64,000 bases of DNA from Gracilimonas sp. (GCF_040218225.1 NZ_JAVJQO010000002.1:124001-188000), one strand, 5' to 3'; positions 44,301 through 53,174 are shown, counted from the first letter of the stretch. The notes: generated by a model from the sequence alone, not told the origin. Translations and numbers: made by a program.

Positions 44301-44567
44301 TACCTCTACCTCTTCCACAACAACGGGTGTAAAACCTATAAAAGAAGCTTTTATAGAATACGTACCAGGTTTCACGTTCAGAATTTGATAGTATCCATCT
44401 GGCTGGGTAGCTGTACCCTGAGTAGTTCCTTCGATAATAACATTCACCCCTGGAAGCGGTTCCCCATTCGTATCAGTAACAAAGCCGGTTATCTTACCAG
44501 TTTGTGCGAGAAGGGATTGTGAAATGAGTAAAAAGAAGAAGAATGATAGTAGCTTTTTAACATCCAT
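41400..44567 (-). CDS. TonB-dependent receptor with carboxypeptidase-regulatory-like domain
   Basis: 1055 residues. A signal peptide (ending QSLLAQ) precedes a CarboxypepD_reg-like beta domain (~24-105: GFVTDTNGEPLPGVNV, GYYQILNVKPGTYSI), a TonB-box-like stretch (EEVVVVAE), a plug domain (~118-230, DVVGLQAGVEGLSIRG, GGFNAEYGNVRSGLIN) and a 22-strand barrel ending IRFGVRFSF. It imports a large or rare ligand across the outer membrane. There is no SusD homologue; its partners are the FN3 protein, PorV-like barrel and IPT lipoprotein. It heads a minus-strand gene run to 35506. Confidence 0.92.
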   Translation of the reverse strand: MDVKKLLSFFFFLLISQSLLAQTGKITGFVTDTNGEPLPGVNVIIEGTTQGTATQPDGYYQILNVKPGTYSIKASFIGFTPVVVEEVEVNINLTTEVNIEMSEETFEGEEVVVVAEKPVVKRDVSSSQANISKENIDALPVASVTDVVGLQAGVEGLSIRGSGSDEVTFNLNGFALRSGRDNTPFTGISVTSVENVQLQTGGFNAEYGNVRSGLINVTSKEGSPDRYTVDGLFRITPPQQKNVGQDINSPNSYWLRPYLDDEVAWTGTNNGAWDTYTQRNYPSFQGWNAFSQSLLADEDPTNDLTPEAAQQAFLYQHRKDFAITEPDYEIDLTVGGPFPVISDKLGDLRFSVSLRQTQEMYMVPLSRDRYDQTTWQTKLTSNVGPGMKLSIDGMYSRETGTSESQTGSSSGDFVGDSHFFTSSTDISADMDQVSFIESRLFATDYWAPSEKISRNIGAQFTHSINNNTFYEIKINNFFNKTSTNPGGFRDTSDVYTIGGVGFSEAPFGFFDETSFGLASGMRMGVGMSTARDSSEVSDLNVNFAITSQLDRYNLVKAGVDFTRTDSRINYGSFDKVLPSGRTRSVWNTTPYRIAAYVQDKIEFEGMIANLGLRLTYNDPNVDWYDYEPFTDLFSTGNASALDTAATSDVDPQLVLQPRLGVSFPITDDSKLFFNYGHFVQLPQPENLYLVRIEPFTNTVTRLASPNNPLPKTVAYELGYEQNLFDNYLVRISGYYKDLSNQPIQVSFTGRDNSSYTVSRPFSYEDIRGVELTLRKQRGRFFWGEINYTYDVQTTGFFGTLENYENPFEQRQYERLTADNDITRSTPRPFARLQLYFQTPPELGPQFLGGYPLGRWQIVPLVSWRAGDKFTYTGGGSIPGVVDNLQYRDSWSTSLRITKRVDLGDGSNVRFFADVSNVINRRNFNIFNSGLIDGNDYLDYMASLHLPKGKLEEINLLSSRVPGSDKPGDYRPADVQYVPIETTTDLNTVSNPNGRALYYNTQEGAYYQYEDGAFVEADKGYVNKVLDDKAYINMPNQQFFNFLDPRTIRFGVRFSF

Positions 44568-45293
44568 AAACAGATCAAATTATTTTAGCAGTAGAAATCC
44601 CGCTGTAGGATTTTTTCAGTATTGACTGAATCCGCATAGTATAAAATTCTGATTAAGAAATAAACTTTTGTTGAAGAATTTTTTAATAAAAATGAATTTC
44701 ATAAACAGCCTGGGTTTAACATTGCTTTCAAATAATCAACCCTTCTGTCAAACTATATCCATGAAGCGCCTTATACCCTTATAAAAAAACTCAACTCCGG
44801 TATTAAATTCTGTTTCACAATCAGCAAAATTATGTTTTTAAATACTTTACCAGAATATTTTCTAATGAATTAGTGAGATTTAACTACTAAAAAACCCTTA
44901 TTCAGTTGATTTCCTTATTACCAAAAAAACTTTCCAACTCATCAAATAGCGAATTTTGAGCACATCGATTTTTCAAAATAGTAGCGAAAATTATCTTAGA
45001 TATTTTTTTTAAAACTGATTTAAAAGACCACTTTTTGAAAAACAGCTATAGAATTCAGACGGAAATCTTCAATTATTGGCCAGAAAATTGAGAGTTCTTG
45101 ATCATTTTGCTTTACAAAGACCCTCACTCCTTTCTGTTAACAGTCGATTGTTCTGGCGAAACCAATAGTGTTTTAAATACGAGTAGATGTTAGCTACATA
45201 AGTTTTGCCTTCAGGATTTTTAACGTTTTTAAGGTCAGCCTTTCAAATTTAAATTGAACTTTAGCATCAATCACCTGATCTGGCTATTATTCA
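44568..45293. other. AT-rich intergenic region without a gene
   Basis: 726 bases between the divergent receptor and kynA genes. It is AT-rich with many A/T runs. A minus-strand TAATTTTG lies at 44825-44832 and could be a -7 element for the receptor, but no -33 is at the right distance. No RNA gene or credible small protein was seen. Confidence 0.5.
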
Positions 45294-46091
45294 ATGAATC
45301 AAATTTTACCTATGAGCCTTACGTATACCAACTACCTTAAAATCGACGAACTGCTTGAACTTCAGCAGCTTAAATCTGACCCACCTGAACATGATGAAAC
45401 CTTGTTTATCATTATTCATCAAACCTATGAATTGTGGTTCAAACAAATTTTACACGAGTTCGGTAAGCTTCGAAAAAACCTGGAAGCCGGTAATACCTGG
45501 GGATCGCTTAAAACCATGCGGCGGATTTTGACCATTCTTAAAACTATGGTCTCACAAATTGATATTCTTGAAACCATGACCCCCCTTGAGTTCAACAGCT
45601 TTCGGAAATTTCTGGGGCAGTCCAGCGGATTTCAATCCCTTCAGTTCCGGGAGATGGAAATTATATGCGGCCTTCGCTTTCCTTTAATGAAAGAAGCCCA
45701 TAAAGATCAGCCCAAACATATAAGGATATTGAAGAAGCGAATGGAAGAATCCACCCTGTGGGAAAGTTTCTGTGCTTACCTAAGAACCAGGGGTTATAAT
45801 ATTGAACCCAAACGCGTAAACGAAAAAGGACTGATTCATGAACCTTCGGATGAAATTCAGGAAGTATTGGTAGAAGCTATGCAGAATGATCCGGAGGCAG
45901 CTCTTATTGCCGAGCTGTTTGTAGATTATGATGAAGGACTTCAGGAATGGCGGTACCGGCATGTCAAAATGGTGGAGCGAACCATTGGCACCAAGAAAGG
46001 CACTGGTGGTTCTGATGGAGCGAAGTATCTTCATAAAACCCTAAACCATGCTATTTTTCCAGACCTGTGGGAAATTCGATCTAAATTTTGA
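45294..46091 (+). CDS. kynA: Tryptophan 2,3-dioxygenase
   Basis: 265 residues (259 from the second ATG at 45312). The haem enzyme opens the indole ring of tryptophan to N-formylkynurenine. Both family histidines are visible: distal His in FIIIHQTYELWFKQ (~44) and the haem-ligand His in EWRYRHVKMVERTIG (~222). Other signatures are FRKFLGQSSGFQS and GTKKGTGGSDG. All-alpha, cytoplasmic, expected tetramer. A kynureninase-type gene follows after 71 bases with its own -7-like element; a formamidase and kynurenine monooxygenase are not in the window. Confidence 0.95.
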   Translation: MNQILPMSLTYTNYLKIDELLELQQLKSDPPEHDETLFIIIHQTYELWFKQILHEFGKLRKNLEAGNTWGSLKTMRRILTILKTMVSQIDILETMTPLEFNSFRKFLGQSSGFQSLQFREMEIICGLRFPLMKEAHKDQPKHIRILKKRMEESTLWESFCAYLRTRGYNIEPKRVNEKGLIHEPSDEIQEVLVEAMQNDPEAALIAELFVDYDEGLQEWRYRHVKMVERTIGTKKGTGGSDGAKYLHKTLNHAIFPDLWEIRSKF

Positions 46092-46122
46092 CTTATCCGA
46101 ACATTTGATACCCAAAATCAGT

Positions 46123-46130
46123 TACCTTTG
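46123..46130 (+). promoter_or_regulatory. Candidate -7 element before kynU
   Basis: TACCTTTG fits TAnnTTTG and lies 33 bases before the start at 46163. A TTTG stands 15 bases upstream, shorter than the usual spacer, so the promoter is tentative. Confidence 0.4.
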
Positions 46131-46162
46131 CACCCTTAATCTTAGGTTTATCCTCATTTTAT

Positions 46163-47350
46163 ATGTCTGATATTGATTTCTTAGCCAATAAGCTCTCTCC
46201 TCATTATTCTCATTTTGATGTTGCCAATCGACTGCTCTTTACCGGGCATTCTCACCAGGCCTGGCCCGATGTAGCCCGTGAAGGACAAACCGAATATTTT
46301 GATGTGTGCGCAAAGCATGTGGATAACAAATGGGACATCGCTTTTGAAAAGACCGAAATACTGAGAAATTACCTTCGTGATTTTTATGATGACCCAAACG
46401 GATTCTACTGCCGGGAAGAAAGTACCCATGTATTGTTTGTTAGCTGGATGAGCAGTTTAGATCTGAAAAATAAACCAAAAATCATCTCCACAGATGGAGA
46501 GTTTCATTCTTTGTTTCGTCAGCTGCACCGGCTGGAAGAAGAAGGCTTGGAGTTTGTTCGTGTAGCAACCGAACCCGATGAAAGTTTTGCTGAACGCATC
46601 ATAGAAGAGATGGATGACCGAACGTCTGCCATCATGCTTTCCCGTGTATATTTTGAAACCTGCCTTATCAATACACATTTAACTGAAATTGCTGCAGCTG
46701 CCAGAGAAAAAGGAATCCCAGTTTTAATTGATGACTATCACGGAACCAATGTTGTTCCCCTTTCTATTCGTGAAGCCGGACTTGAAGACTGCTTTATTCT
46801 GATAGGAGGATATAAATACCTGCAATGGGGAGAATCAAATTGCTTTCTGCGCTTTCCTAAAGATTGTAATTACCGTCCAGCTATCACCGGATGGTTTGCT
46901 GCCTTCAGTTCACTCGATAAACCCAGAACGGACGCTCCAGTAGAATACGATAACGGCAACCAGCGCTTTGCGAGTGGTACTTATGACCCCTCTTCTCAGT
47001 TTCGGGCTGCAAAGGTAGTTGAGTTTTTTCAGGAACACGGGCTATCCCCAAATGTACTGCGGGAACAATATTTGGCTCAGGTTAAAATGCTAAGAGAACG
47101 GTTTCTGGCTAACCAATTTGACAAATCTGTGATACGCCTCACACACGAAGAACCGCTGGAACGAAACGGAGGATTCTTGTCTTTAACCTCCCCGCATGCA
47201 AGGCAAATTCGAGCTTCGCTAATGGACAATGGAGTCTTTACGGATGCCCGTGGTGAAATTCTGAGATTTGGACCTGCTCCATACATCACTTCCTCTCAGA
47301 TAGATCAGGCTATGATTGAGCTAAAAAATGTTGTGAAAAATCTCTCTTAA
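46163..47350 (+). CDS. kynU: Kynureninase-like PLP enzyme (aminotransferase class V fold)
   Basis: 395 residues. It has the class V fold with ISTDGEFHS, LIDDYHGTN (Asp that holds the PLP ring nitrogen) and the PLP lysine in IGGYKYLQWGE, whose form fits kynureninases (YKYL). The end FGPAPYITSSQID also agrees with the family. The enzyme would cleave kynurenine to anthranilate and alanine or 3-hydroxykynurenine to 3-hydroxyanthranilate. The neighbouring tryptophan dioxygenase gene supports this. Sequence alone does not exclude another class V lyase. Confidence 0.82.
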   Translation: MSDIDFLANKLSPHYSHFDVANRLLFTGHSHQAWPDVAREGQTEYFDVCAKHVDNKWDIAFEKTEILRNYLRDFYDDPNGFYCREESTHVLFVSWMSSLDLKNKPKIISTDGEFHSLFRQLHRLEEEGLEFVRVATEPDESFAERIIEEMDDRTSAIMLSRVYFETCLINTHLTEIAAAAREKGIPVLIDDYHGTNVVPLSIREAGLEDCFILIGGYKYLQWGESNCFLRFPKDCNYRPAITGWFAAFSSLDKPRTDAPVEYDNGNQRFASGTYDPSSQFRAAKVVEFFQEHGLSPNVLREQYLAQVKMLRERFLANQFDKSVIRLTHEEPLERNGGFLSLTSPHARQIRASLMDNGVFTDARGEILRFGPAPYITSSQIDQAMIELKNVVKNLS

Positions 47351-47456
47351 AACTTTTTTTGTAAGGAATCTCTTTAAAGTTGCTCTAACATATATCACAC
47401 ATAAATAACTTTTTGGGGAAATATTTGCAATTAACACAACTGAGATTTGTCTATCA

Positions 47457-47478
47457 CATATATTGAACATATATTGAA
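47457..47478 (+). repeat. Perfect tandem repeat of 11 bases upstream of recA
   Basis: CATATATTGAA occurs twice head to tail. It lies 16 bases upstream of the recA promoter palindrome. Possible protein-binding or DNA-bending site; function unknown. Confidence 0.5.
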
Positions 47479-47493
47479 ATCATTCAATTGAAG

Positions 47494-47510
47494 GTGACAT
47501 AAAGTGTCAC
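47494..47510. promoter_or_regulatory. Palindrome at recA promoter, candidate SOS operator
   Basis: GTGACA-TAAAG-TGTCAC is a perfect six-base inverted repeat with a five-base centre. It ends 10 bases before the -7 element, so it covers the -33 area, where a LexA-type repressor would block transcription. The wording differs from E. coli and Bacillus SOS boxes. The assignment is inferred from position. Confidence 0.5.
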
Positions 47511-47520
47511 TGTTGTCCAT

Positions 47521-47528
47521 TATATTTG
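47521..47528 (+). promoter_or_regulatory. -7 element of recA
   Basis: TATATTTG matches TAnnTTTG exactly, 29 bases upstream of the recA ATG, predicting a leader of ~23 bases. No TTG lies 19-21 bases upstream; the palindrome occupies that position. Confidence 0.5.
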
Positions 47529-47557
47529 CCTAAAATAAATTCAAAAAACCGAATACC

Positions 47558-48619
47558 ATGTCAAAAGACGATCGAATGAAAGCCCTCGATATTGCCGTAG
47601 GGCAAATTGAAAAACAACACGGCAAGGGAACAATTATGAAGCTGGGAGCCGAAGCTATACAGGATATTGATGTAATATCCACCGGCTCAATCATGGTTGA
47701 TTATGCACTTGGGGTACAGGGGATTCCACGCGGACGTGTAACTGAAATTTATGGGCCTGAGGCTAGTGGTAAAACCACCCTCGCCCTTCAGGTGATTGCG
47801 GAAGCACAAAAGGCCGGTGGTTATGCCGCTTTTATTGACGCTGAACACGCCTTTGATCCACGATATGCCAAAGCCCTGGGAATTAATGTAGAAGAACTAT
47901 TAGTCTCCCAACCCGATAATGGAGAGCAGGCGCTTGAAATTACTGAAACTCTGATTCGCTCAGGTGCACTCGATGTAGTTGTAGTTGACTCTGTAGCCGC
48001 TCTTGTTCCCCGTGCTGAATTAGAGGGTGAAATGGGTGACTCACACATGGGTCTTCAGGCGCGATTGATGTCACAGGCCATGAGAAAGATTACCGGTATC
48101 ATTAACAAAAGCCGGACATCCTGTATCTTCATCAATCAGGTTCGCGAGAAAATCGGAGTTATGTTTGGTAACCCGGAAACAACCACCGGTGGACGTGCTC
48201 TTAAATTTTATTCCTCCGTCCGTATTGATATTCGCCGGATTGGGTCCATAAAAAGTGGCGACGAAGTAATTGGTAACCGAACCAAAGTGAAAATAGCTAA
48301 AAATAAAGTAGCTCCTCCTTTCAAAGTGGTTGAATTCAATATCATGTATGGTAAAGGAATTTCACGCATCTCTGAGATCCTTGATCTTGCCGTGGAATAT
48401 GACATCATTGAGAAGCGAGGAAGCTGGTTCCGCCATGGTGGAGAGCCTATTGGTCAGGGATCGGATGCCGCCATGCAATTCCTTGAAGAAGACCCTGAAT
48501 TGGCGAAGAAAATTGAAGGTCAGGTTCGCAAAAAGCTAATGGGCGAATTACTGGATGAAGAGATCGAGGAGCAAGAAAAGGAGAAGAAAGAGAAAGAAAC
48601 CGTTGAAGAAGAAGGATAA
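47558..48619 (+). CDS. recA: Recombinase RecA
   Basis: 353 residues. It forms ATP-dependent filaments on single-stranded DNA for recombination and SOS induction. Walker A reads GPEASGKTT (~66-74), Walker [13 protein letters not shown] (~140), with the L2 loop [19 protein letters not shown]-type region split over ~190-215, and a strongly acidic C-terminal tail ([14 protein letters not shown]). The N-terminal domain ([16 protein letters not shown]) is standard. The palindrome at its promoter suggests damage control. recX follows, overlapping the 3' end. Confidence 0.99.
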   Translation: MSKDDRMKALDIAVGQIEKQHGKGTIMKLGAEAIQDIDVISTGSIMVDYALGVQGIPRGRVTEIYGPEASGKTTLALQVIAEAQKAGGYAAFIDAEHAFDPRYAKALGINVEELLVSQPDNGEQALEITETLIRSGALDVVVVDSVAALVPRAELEGEMGDSHMGLQARLMSQAMRKITGIINKSRTSCIFINQVREKIGVMFGNPETTTGGRALKFYSSVRIDIRRIGSIKSGDEVIGNRTKVKIAKNKVAPPFKVVEFNIMYGKGISRISEILDLAVEYDIIEKRGSWFRHGGEPIGQGSDAAMQFLEEDPELAKKIEGQVRKKLMGELLDEEIEEQEKEKKEKETVEEEG

Positions 48620-49298
48620 ATACCAGCGGTATTCGGAGGAAGCGCTAAAGCTTCTTCCGGCTCCTGTCTCGGAAATTCAGGTCCAGAAAAAGAATAACAG
48701 TCGTTATTCTATTTTCGTAGACAACCAGTTTCTGATTGGAGTCTCTGATTCTACTCTTACCAAACTAGATATTAAGAAAGGCGTTGAAATAACGCCTTCT
48801 TTTTTACAGCAAATTGAGCATCAGGAAGAACAATGGGCTGCCAGAGAATATATGTTTCGCATTCTATCGCGTCGCGACCACTCCCGAAAGGAGTTAAAGG
48901 ATAAAGCGTTCAAAAAAGGGTACTCGGGTAGCTTTATCGATGAAATCCTTGATGAGTTCGAACAGAAAGAATACATCAATGATCATAAGTTTGCCGAAAA
49001 GTATGCAGCTGATAAGTTCGAGTTCAATGATTGGGGGCCTTATAAAATCAGAACACAACTCTTTAAAAAAGGAATTTCGAAAGCCGTAGCAGAACGTGTT
49101 ATCAATAACACTTTTGGTGATCAGGCGATTAAAGAAAGCATACTCTCCTTAATCACCAAAAGAAAAAAAAGATATCTTAGAGAACCAGAAGAAAAACGCC
49201 GCAAGAAAGTTTTCGACTATTTAATGAGAAAAGGCTACGATTCAGAAAATATTTTAAAGCATCTGGATGAACTTCTTAATCTTATTTCAAAAGAATGA
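48555..49298 (+). CDS. recX: Regulatory protein RecX
   Basis: 247 residues if started at the ATG at 48555, overlapping recA by 65 bases; a TTG at 48603 (overlap 17) is an alternative that removes the lysine/arginine-rich lead. RecX three-helix repeats are visible: [35 protein letters not shown] and [16 protein letters not shown]. RecX binds RecA filaments and limits their growth. Its 3' end overlaps the convergent gene by 17 bases. The overlapping DNA encodes acid residues for RecA and basic ones for RecX. Confidence 0.9.
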   Translation: MKRSRSKKRRRKRKKPLKKKDKYQRYSEEALKLLPAPVSEIQVQKKNNSRYSIFVDNQFLIGVSDSTLTKLDIKKGVEITPSFLQQIEHQEEQWAAREYMFRILSRRDHSRKELKDKAFKKGYSGSFIDEILDEFEQKEYINDHKFAEKYAADKFEFNDWGPYKIRTQLFKKGISKAVAERVINNTFGDQAIKESILSLITKRKKRYLREPEEKRRKKVFDYLMRKGYDSENILKHLDELLNLISKE

Positions 49299-51393
49299 GT
49301 CTTTTAGTAATCGATCGCTCCCCTTCCATTTCCAACCGATAGAAATATACACCACTGGCAAAATCGGCGGCGTTCCACTGAAAGTTATGTGTACCGGCAG
49401 TTTTTATCCCATCAACTAATGTAGCCACTCTTTGCCCAGTTAAATTAAAAATCTGGATTTTAATTTTTTCAGAACCATCGAGACGGAAAGATATAGTTGT
49501 AGATGGATTAAATGGATTGGGGTAATTTTGATATAATTCAATTCCATTCGCACTCTGTGAATCTCGTTCGTTGCTAACAGGTTGTGAGGTTCTTGAAAAA
49601 AGATACGTTTGGGTATAGTACCTATTACTTTTCAAGCGGTTTCCGGTTGGGGTTTTTCCGGTACTATCAGTGTTGATTCCACCAACAGCTACGATATAAT
49701 AATAGTAATTGGTACCACGCTCAGGACTGTCTAAAAGAAAATAACCGGGATAGTTTCTCCGGGATGACGGCTCGCCATCAACAATTAAACGCTCTTCATT
49801 GTCCGCTTTATAAAGTAAGCGATAAGTACTATCTACTTTCTCTGATGCCCGATAGATTTCAAAACGCTCAATATTGTTGACCAAACTTTGGTCATATTCC
49901 CAATCCAAAACAATTCCTGAATCTGTTGAGCTAACTTCAAACCTTGAAGGAGGATTAGGGGCCATAGGTATTTGGTAGCCTGACTTAAAATTAGCTAAAG
50001 CACGCTCAAACGTTTGAAAAAGAGAATCCCTTCCTTGAAATACTACTTCGTTCTTTTCAACATCTGTTATTTCACCCGTCTTAAATTTTAACCCTGTTTC
50101 ATAAGCCAGCTTTCTTGAAATGCCAGCTGCAGCTTCGGCTACAACTATCCTTACACTTTCTCCCGGTTCAAGGGAATATGGACCATAACCCGATGTATAC
50201 GAAAATCCTCCACCCTGCCCTAAAGATGGATCTGCCCCCGGATCAATAAATCCCTCATAGCCTTCCGATTCTACTTGAAATGCATGTCGGGGTGAAGTCC
50301 TCCCAACACTCATCATTTCATATTCCGAGTTCATTTTATCAATGTTAAATGCATCGTTGTTACTAAAAAGAGGATCATCATTATGCTCTTCAGACATTGT
50401 AAAAGGCTGGTCAGGATCATCGGAAGGATCTGAAGAAGAAGTATCAGCATGTAACGTTACTGTTCCAACAAAGTGATAAGCTGCAAGTCTGCCAGTCGTA
50501 TCATCAGCAGCTAAATACCCTCCCGAAGTATTTGGATTAACGATCGGAGCTCCAATATTATCATAATTAGCGATAGCAAAATCAGGGAAGTACCCATGCC
50601 AGGCAAAAGAAGCCCTGAAGTTTTCGGGTTCTTCAGGATGGAGCCCATCTCCCCGGCGATCATACATCGTATTTTTTCCCCAACCTGTGGCAGTTCCAAT
50701 AGTATATCTTGACTGCCTTACAGGGGCCATCTGGTTCTTAAAGAAAGGGATAAATCCTTCAATACTTTGATTTGGAAGTTCTATTTCTTCATCCTTATCA
50801 GTATTGCCGGTATTGGTAAATATGTATTCTACAATATGATAATTATCGTGATACTGCTGACTGAATTGCATGACCTTACGTTCTACAGTAACTCCTAATA
50901 GCGTATTCATTCTGCTGTACAAAACTCGATCCGCATTCAAATTTGGATCTACTTCATCTACTGTGGTGTTGTTTTTATCCTCTAATCTATCACCTATTTG
51001 AATCTCCGGCTTAGGGAATTTTGAAATCAATTTAAACTCAACCGGAAAAAATTCTCCTTCTCCAGATACACGCGGTCCCACGTGAACCACCCTGTTTTCA
51101 TATTTGGTTCCTGCACTATCTGTAAAGTTTGTTACTCCTAACCAAAGGGCTTTAGATGCCTGGGCATCCTGTGCTTTATAGATCGCAGGCCACTGCCAAC
51201 CAGCCTGTTGATTAGGGATAAAGCCCTCTTCAATTTCAGAACCTATATTTGAATAGAAGTTGTGAAAACTTCCAACATCTAACCATTTATACTCAACCTG
51301 ACCAAAAACTTCACTTGTTATAAAAGAAAAAAATATGACTAAAAAAGTAACTGCTTTTTTCACTATGTTTTGTTTATTGCAATTGATAATCAA
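49282..51393 (-). CDS. Secreted FN3 protein with T9SS sorting domain (paralogue of 39248-41368)
   Basis: 703 residues with a signal peptide (ending EVFGQ). The first ~590 residues are closely similar to the protein at 39248 throughout (VGSFHNFYSNIGSEIEEGF, GWQWPAIY, FAWHGYFPDF, LAAYHFVGTVTLHAD), including the FN3 domain. From ~615 it differs, with a canonical sorting domain (YPNPFNPST, FASGVYFYRL, KRLILLK). It is cut off from the receptor cluster by the kyn and rec genes and stands alone. The function is unknown; a role on the cell surface with a TonB receptor is inferred from the paralogue. Confidence 0.78.
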   Translation of the reverse strand: MIINCNKQNIVKKAVTFLVIFFSFITSEVFGQVEYKWLDVGSFHNFYSNIGSEIEEGFIPNQQAGWQWPAIYKAQDAQASKALWLGVTNFTDSAGTKYENRVVHVGPRVSGEGEFFPVEFKLISKFPKPEIQIGDRLEDKNNTTVDEVDPNLNADRVLYSRMNTLLGVTVERKVMQFSQQYHDNYHIVEYIFTNTGNTDKDEEIELPNQSIEGFIPFFKNQMAPVRQSRYTIGTATGWGKNTMYDRRGDGLHPEEPENFRASFAWHGYFPDFAIANYDNIGAPIVNPNTSGGYLAADDTTGRLAAYHFVGTVTLHADTSSSDPSDDPDQPFTMSEEHNDDPLFSNNDAFNIDKMNSEYEMMSVGRTSPRHAFQVESEGYEGFIDPGADPSLGQGGGFSYTSGYGPYSLEPGESVRIVVAEAAAGISRKLAYETGLKFKTGEITDVEKNEVVFQGRDSLFQTFERALANFKSGYQIPMAPNPPSRFEVSSTDSGIVLDWEYDQSLVNNIERFEIYRASEKVDSTYRLLYKADNEERLIVDGEPSSRRNYPGYFLLDSPERGTNYYYYIVAVGGINTDSTGKTPTGNRLKSNRYYTQTYLFSRTSQPVSNERDSQSANGIELYQNYPNPFNPSTTISFRLDGSEKIKIQIFNLTGQRVATLVDGIKTAGTHNFQWNAADFASGVYFYRLEMEGERSITKRLILLK

Positions 51394-51424
51394 CTAAGTT
51401 TATAAATTAAATAGCAAAGATTCC

Positions 51425-52513
51425 TTGAGAAATATAACACTAGAACGGGTCGTAAAATTTATTCTTGGGGCAGCAGCTGTGGCTGTAGCACTGTTGATTT
51501 TATATAACTACTCTACACTGGTTATTTTTCTGATATTGGCTATGATTCTCAGCTATATTCTGGATCCTTTTGCCAACCGGTTACAATCTGCGGGACTGAA
51601 CCGGACTTTTGGAATTACTTTGATTCTCGCCACTGTGATTTTGATCCTTGTTTTTATCTCAACCAGTGTCATTCCAATCATCGCTAATCAAATGGCAGAG
51701 CTAACGGCACAGCTCAGTATTGAAAACATCCGGCAGATAGCTGTAAAAGTAGAGAACCAGCTAACAACCAAGTTTGAGTTTCTCCCGGATGGTTTTTTGG
51801 AAGAAAATATTACCGCTGTAATGAATGAGCTATTTAATGTTAATCAGATTTCTACCATTGTAAGCGACGCACTCAGCATCTTTACCAATATCTTTTCAGC
51901 CGTTTTAGTCGTTCCTTTTGCTGCCTTCTTTTTCCTAAAAGATGGAAGCAAAATTCGCCGAGATTTACTTCAACTTGTTCCGAATAAGTACTTTGAGACC
52001 ACACTTACCGTAATTGACAAAATTGAGCAACGTCTTGGACTCTATTTCAGAAGCGTTCTCTTCCAGAGTTTCCTTGTTGCATTATCGTCCTGGACCACAT
52101 TGAGTATTGCCGGCTTAGACAACTCAATGTCGGTAGGAATTGCGGTAGGCTTGGCTAACACCATCCCCTACTTCGGGCCTATTTTAGGATATTTTTTGTC
52201 CATCATTGTGTCCATCATTGAAACCGGAAACTTCTCGTTAGTAGCTGCCTGTATACTTGCTATTTTTGTGGTACAGATGCTTGACAACATCGTTTTTCAA
52301 CCCATGCTCTTTTCCCGTTCAGCCGATATGCATCCGGTAGCCATCTTGTTCATTATTTTAATTGGAGCAGAAACAGCTGGAATTATCGGAATGTTGGTTG
52401 CCATCCCTATAGCAACGGTGGTCAAAATCACTATTACTCAGGTAAGCTGGAGTTTTAATAATTACCAGGTATTCCGAAGAGATATCACCCAATCATCAGG
52501 GCCACCCGGATAG
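51425..52513 (+). CDS. AI-2E family transporter (PerM/TqsA-like)
   Basis: 362 residues from a TTG start. About eight membrane helices in the order of UPF0118: two at 12-50, one at 62-85, an amphipathic region ~85-145, then 150-172 and four more after ~210. Motifs include ILSYILDPF, PFAAFFFLKDG, NTIPYFGPILG and DNIVFQPMLFSRS. Named for autoinducer-2 export by TqsA, but members also move sodium/protons or other substrates, so the cargo is open. It is divergent from the FN3 gene (31 bases apart) and followed by purN after 76 bases. Confidence 0.88.
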   Translation: MRNITLERVVKFILGAAAVAVALLILYNYSTLVIFLILAMILSYILDPFANRLQSAGLNRTFGITLILATVILILVFISTSVIPIIANQMAELTAQLSIENIRQIAVKVENQLTTKFEFLPDGFLEENITAVMNELFNVNQISTIVSDALSIFTNIFSAVLVVPFAAFFFLKDGSKIRRDLLQLVPNKYFETTLTVIDKIEQRLGLYFRSVLFQSFLVALSSWTTLSIAGLDNSMSVGIAVGLANTIPYFGPILGYFLSIIVSIIETGNFSLVAACILAIFVVQMLDNIVFQPMLFSRSADMHPVAILFIILIGAETAGIIGMLVAIPIATVVKITITQVSWSFNNYQVFRRDITQSSGPPG

Positions 52514-52589
52514 CAAGAAAGTCCTTCATCCAAGCTAAACATTTACTATCTTCTTCGCCCAATCAGGCACTGCAAAATACACTACCCAC

Positions 52590-53174
52590 TTGAAGAATAT
52601 TGTTGTTTTTGCCTCCGGCTCGGGCACAAATTTCCAATCTATTATTGACGCTGTTCAGCGTGGTGATATTTCTGCCCGTATTTCTGGTCTGATCACAAAT
52701 AAATCGGGTATCAGAGCTATTGAAAGAGCTGAAACGAACAATATTCCAGTTCAAGTTATTAATCCTGATGAATTGACTAATGAAAATGAGTTTGGAGTTG
52801 AACTCATTCAGCAGCTGGAAGCCTGGAATACGGATGTAATTGCTTTAGCAGGTTATCTGAAAAAAATTCCTTCTGCGATAATCAAAAAATATCCAAACCG
52901 GATATTAAATATTCATCCTTCGCTGCTGCCAAAATACGGTGGAAAAGGTTTCTATGGCTCGAATGTTCACAAAGCCGTTATCGAAGCCGGAGAAAAGGAA
53001 TCTGGTTGTACCGTGCATGTAGTTACCGAAGAATTTGATGAAGGACCCGTTCTTGCTCAAACAAAAGTTTCTGTTCATGAGAATGATTCCCCAGAGGAAT
53101 TGGCTAAACGAATTTTAAAGCAAGAGCATCGTCTCTATCCTGAAACCATACAGAAACACATTCAAAACTTATAA
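52590..53174 (+). CDS. purN: Phosphoribosylglycinamide formyltransferase
   Basis: 194 residues from a TTG start. PurN transfers a formyl group from 10-formyl-THF to GAR. Substrate and catalytic motifs are visible: FASGSGTNFQSI (~7-18), AGYLKKIP, the catalytic Asn and His in ILNIHPSLLP (~106-115) and the Asp in EEFDEGPVL (~150). purH follows 18 bases later, so the two form an operon for purine synthesis. Confidence 0.96.
   Translation: MKNIVVFASGSGTNFQSIIDAVQRGDISARISGLITNKSGIRAIERAETNNIPVQVINPDELTNENEFGVELIQQLEAWNTDVIALAGYLKKIPSAIIKKYPNRILNIHPSLLPKYGGKGFYGSNVHKAVIEAGEKESGCTVHVVTEEFDEGPVLAQTKVSVHENDSPEELAKRILKQEHRLYPETIQKHIQNL

Noticed and set aside
44568-45293. Possible small RNA or small gene in the AT-rich gap
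   Set aside because: No stable hairpin with T run, no conserved RNA signature and no credible start with ribosome binding site was found.
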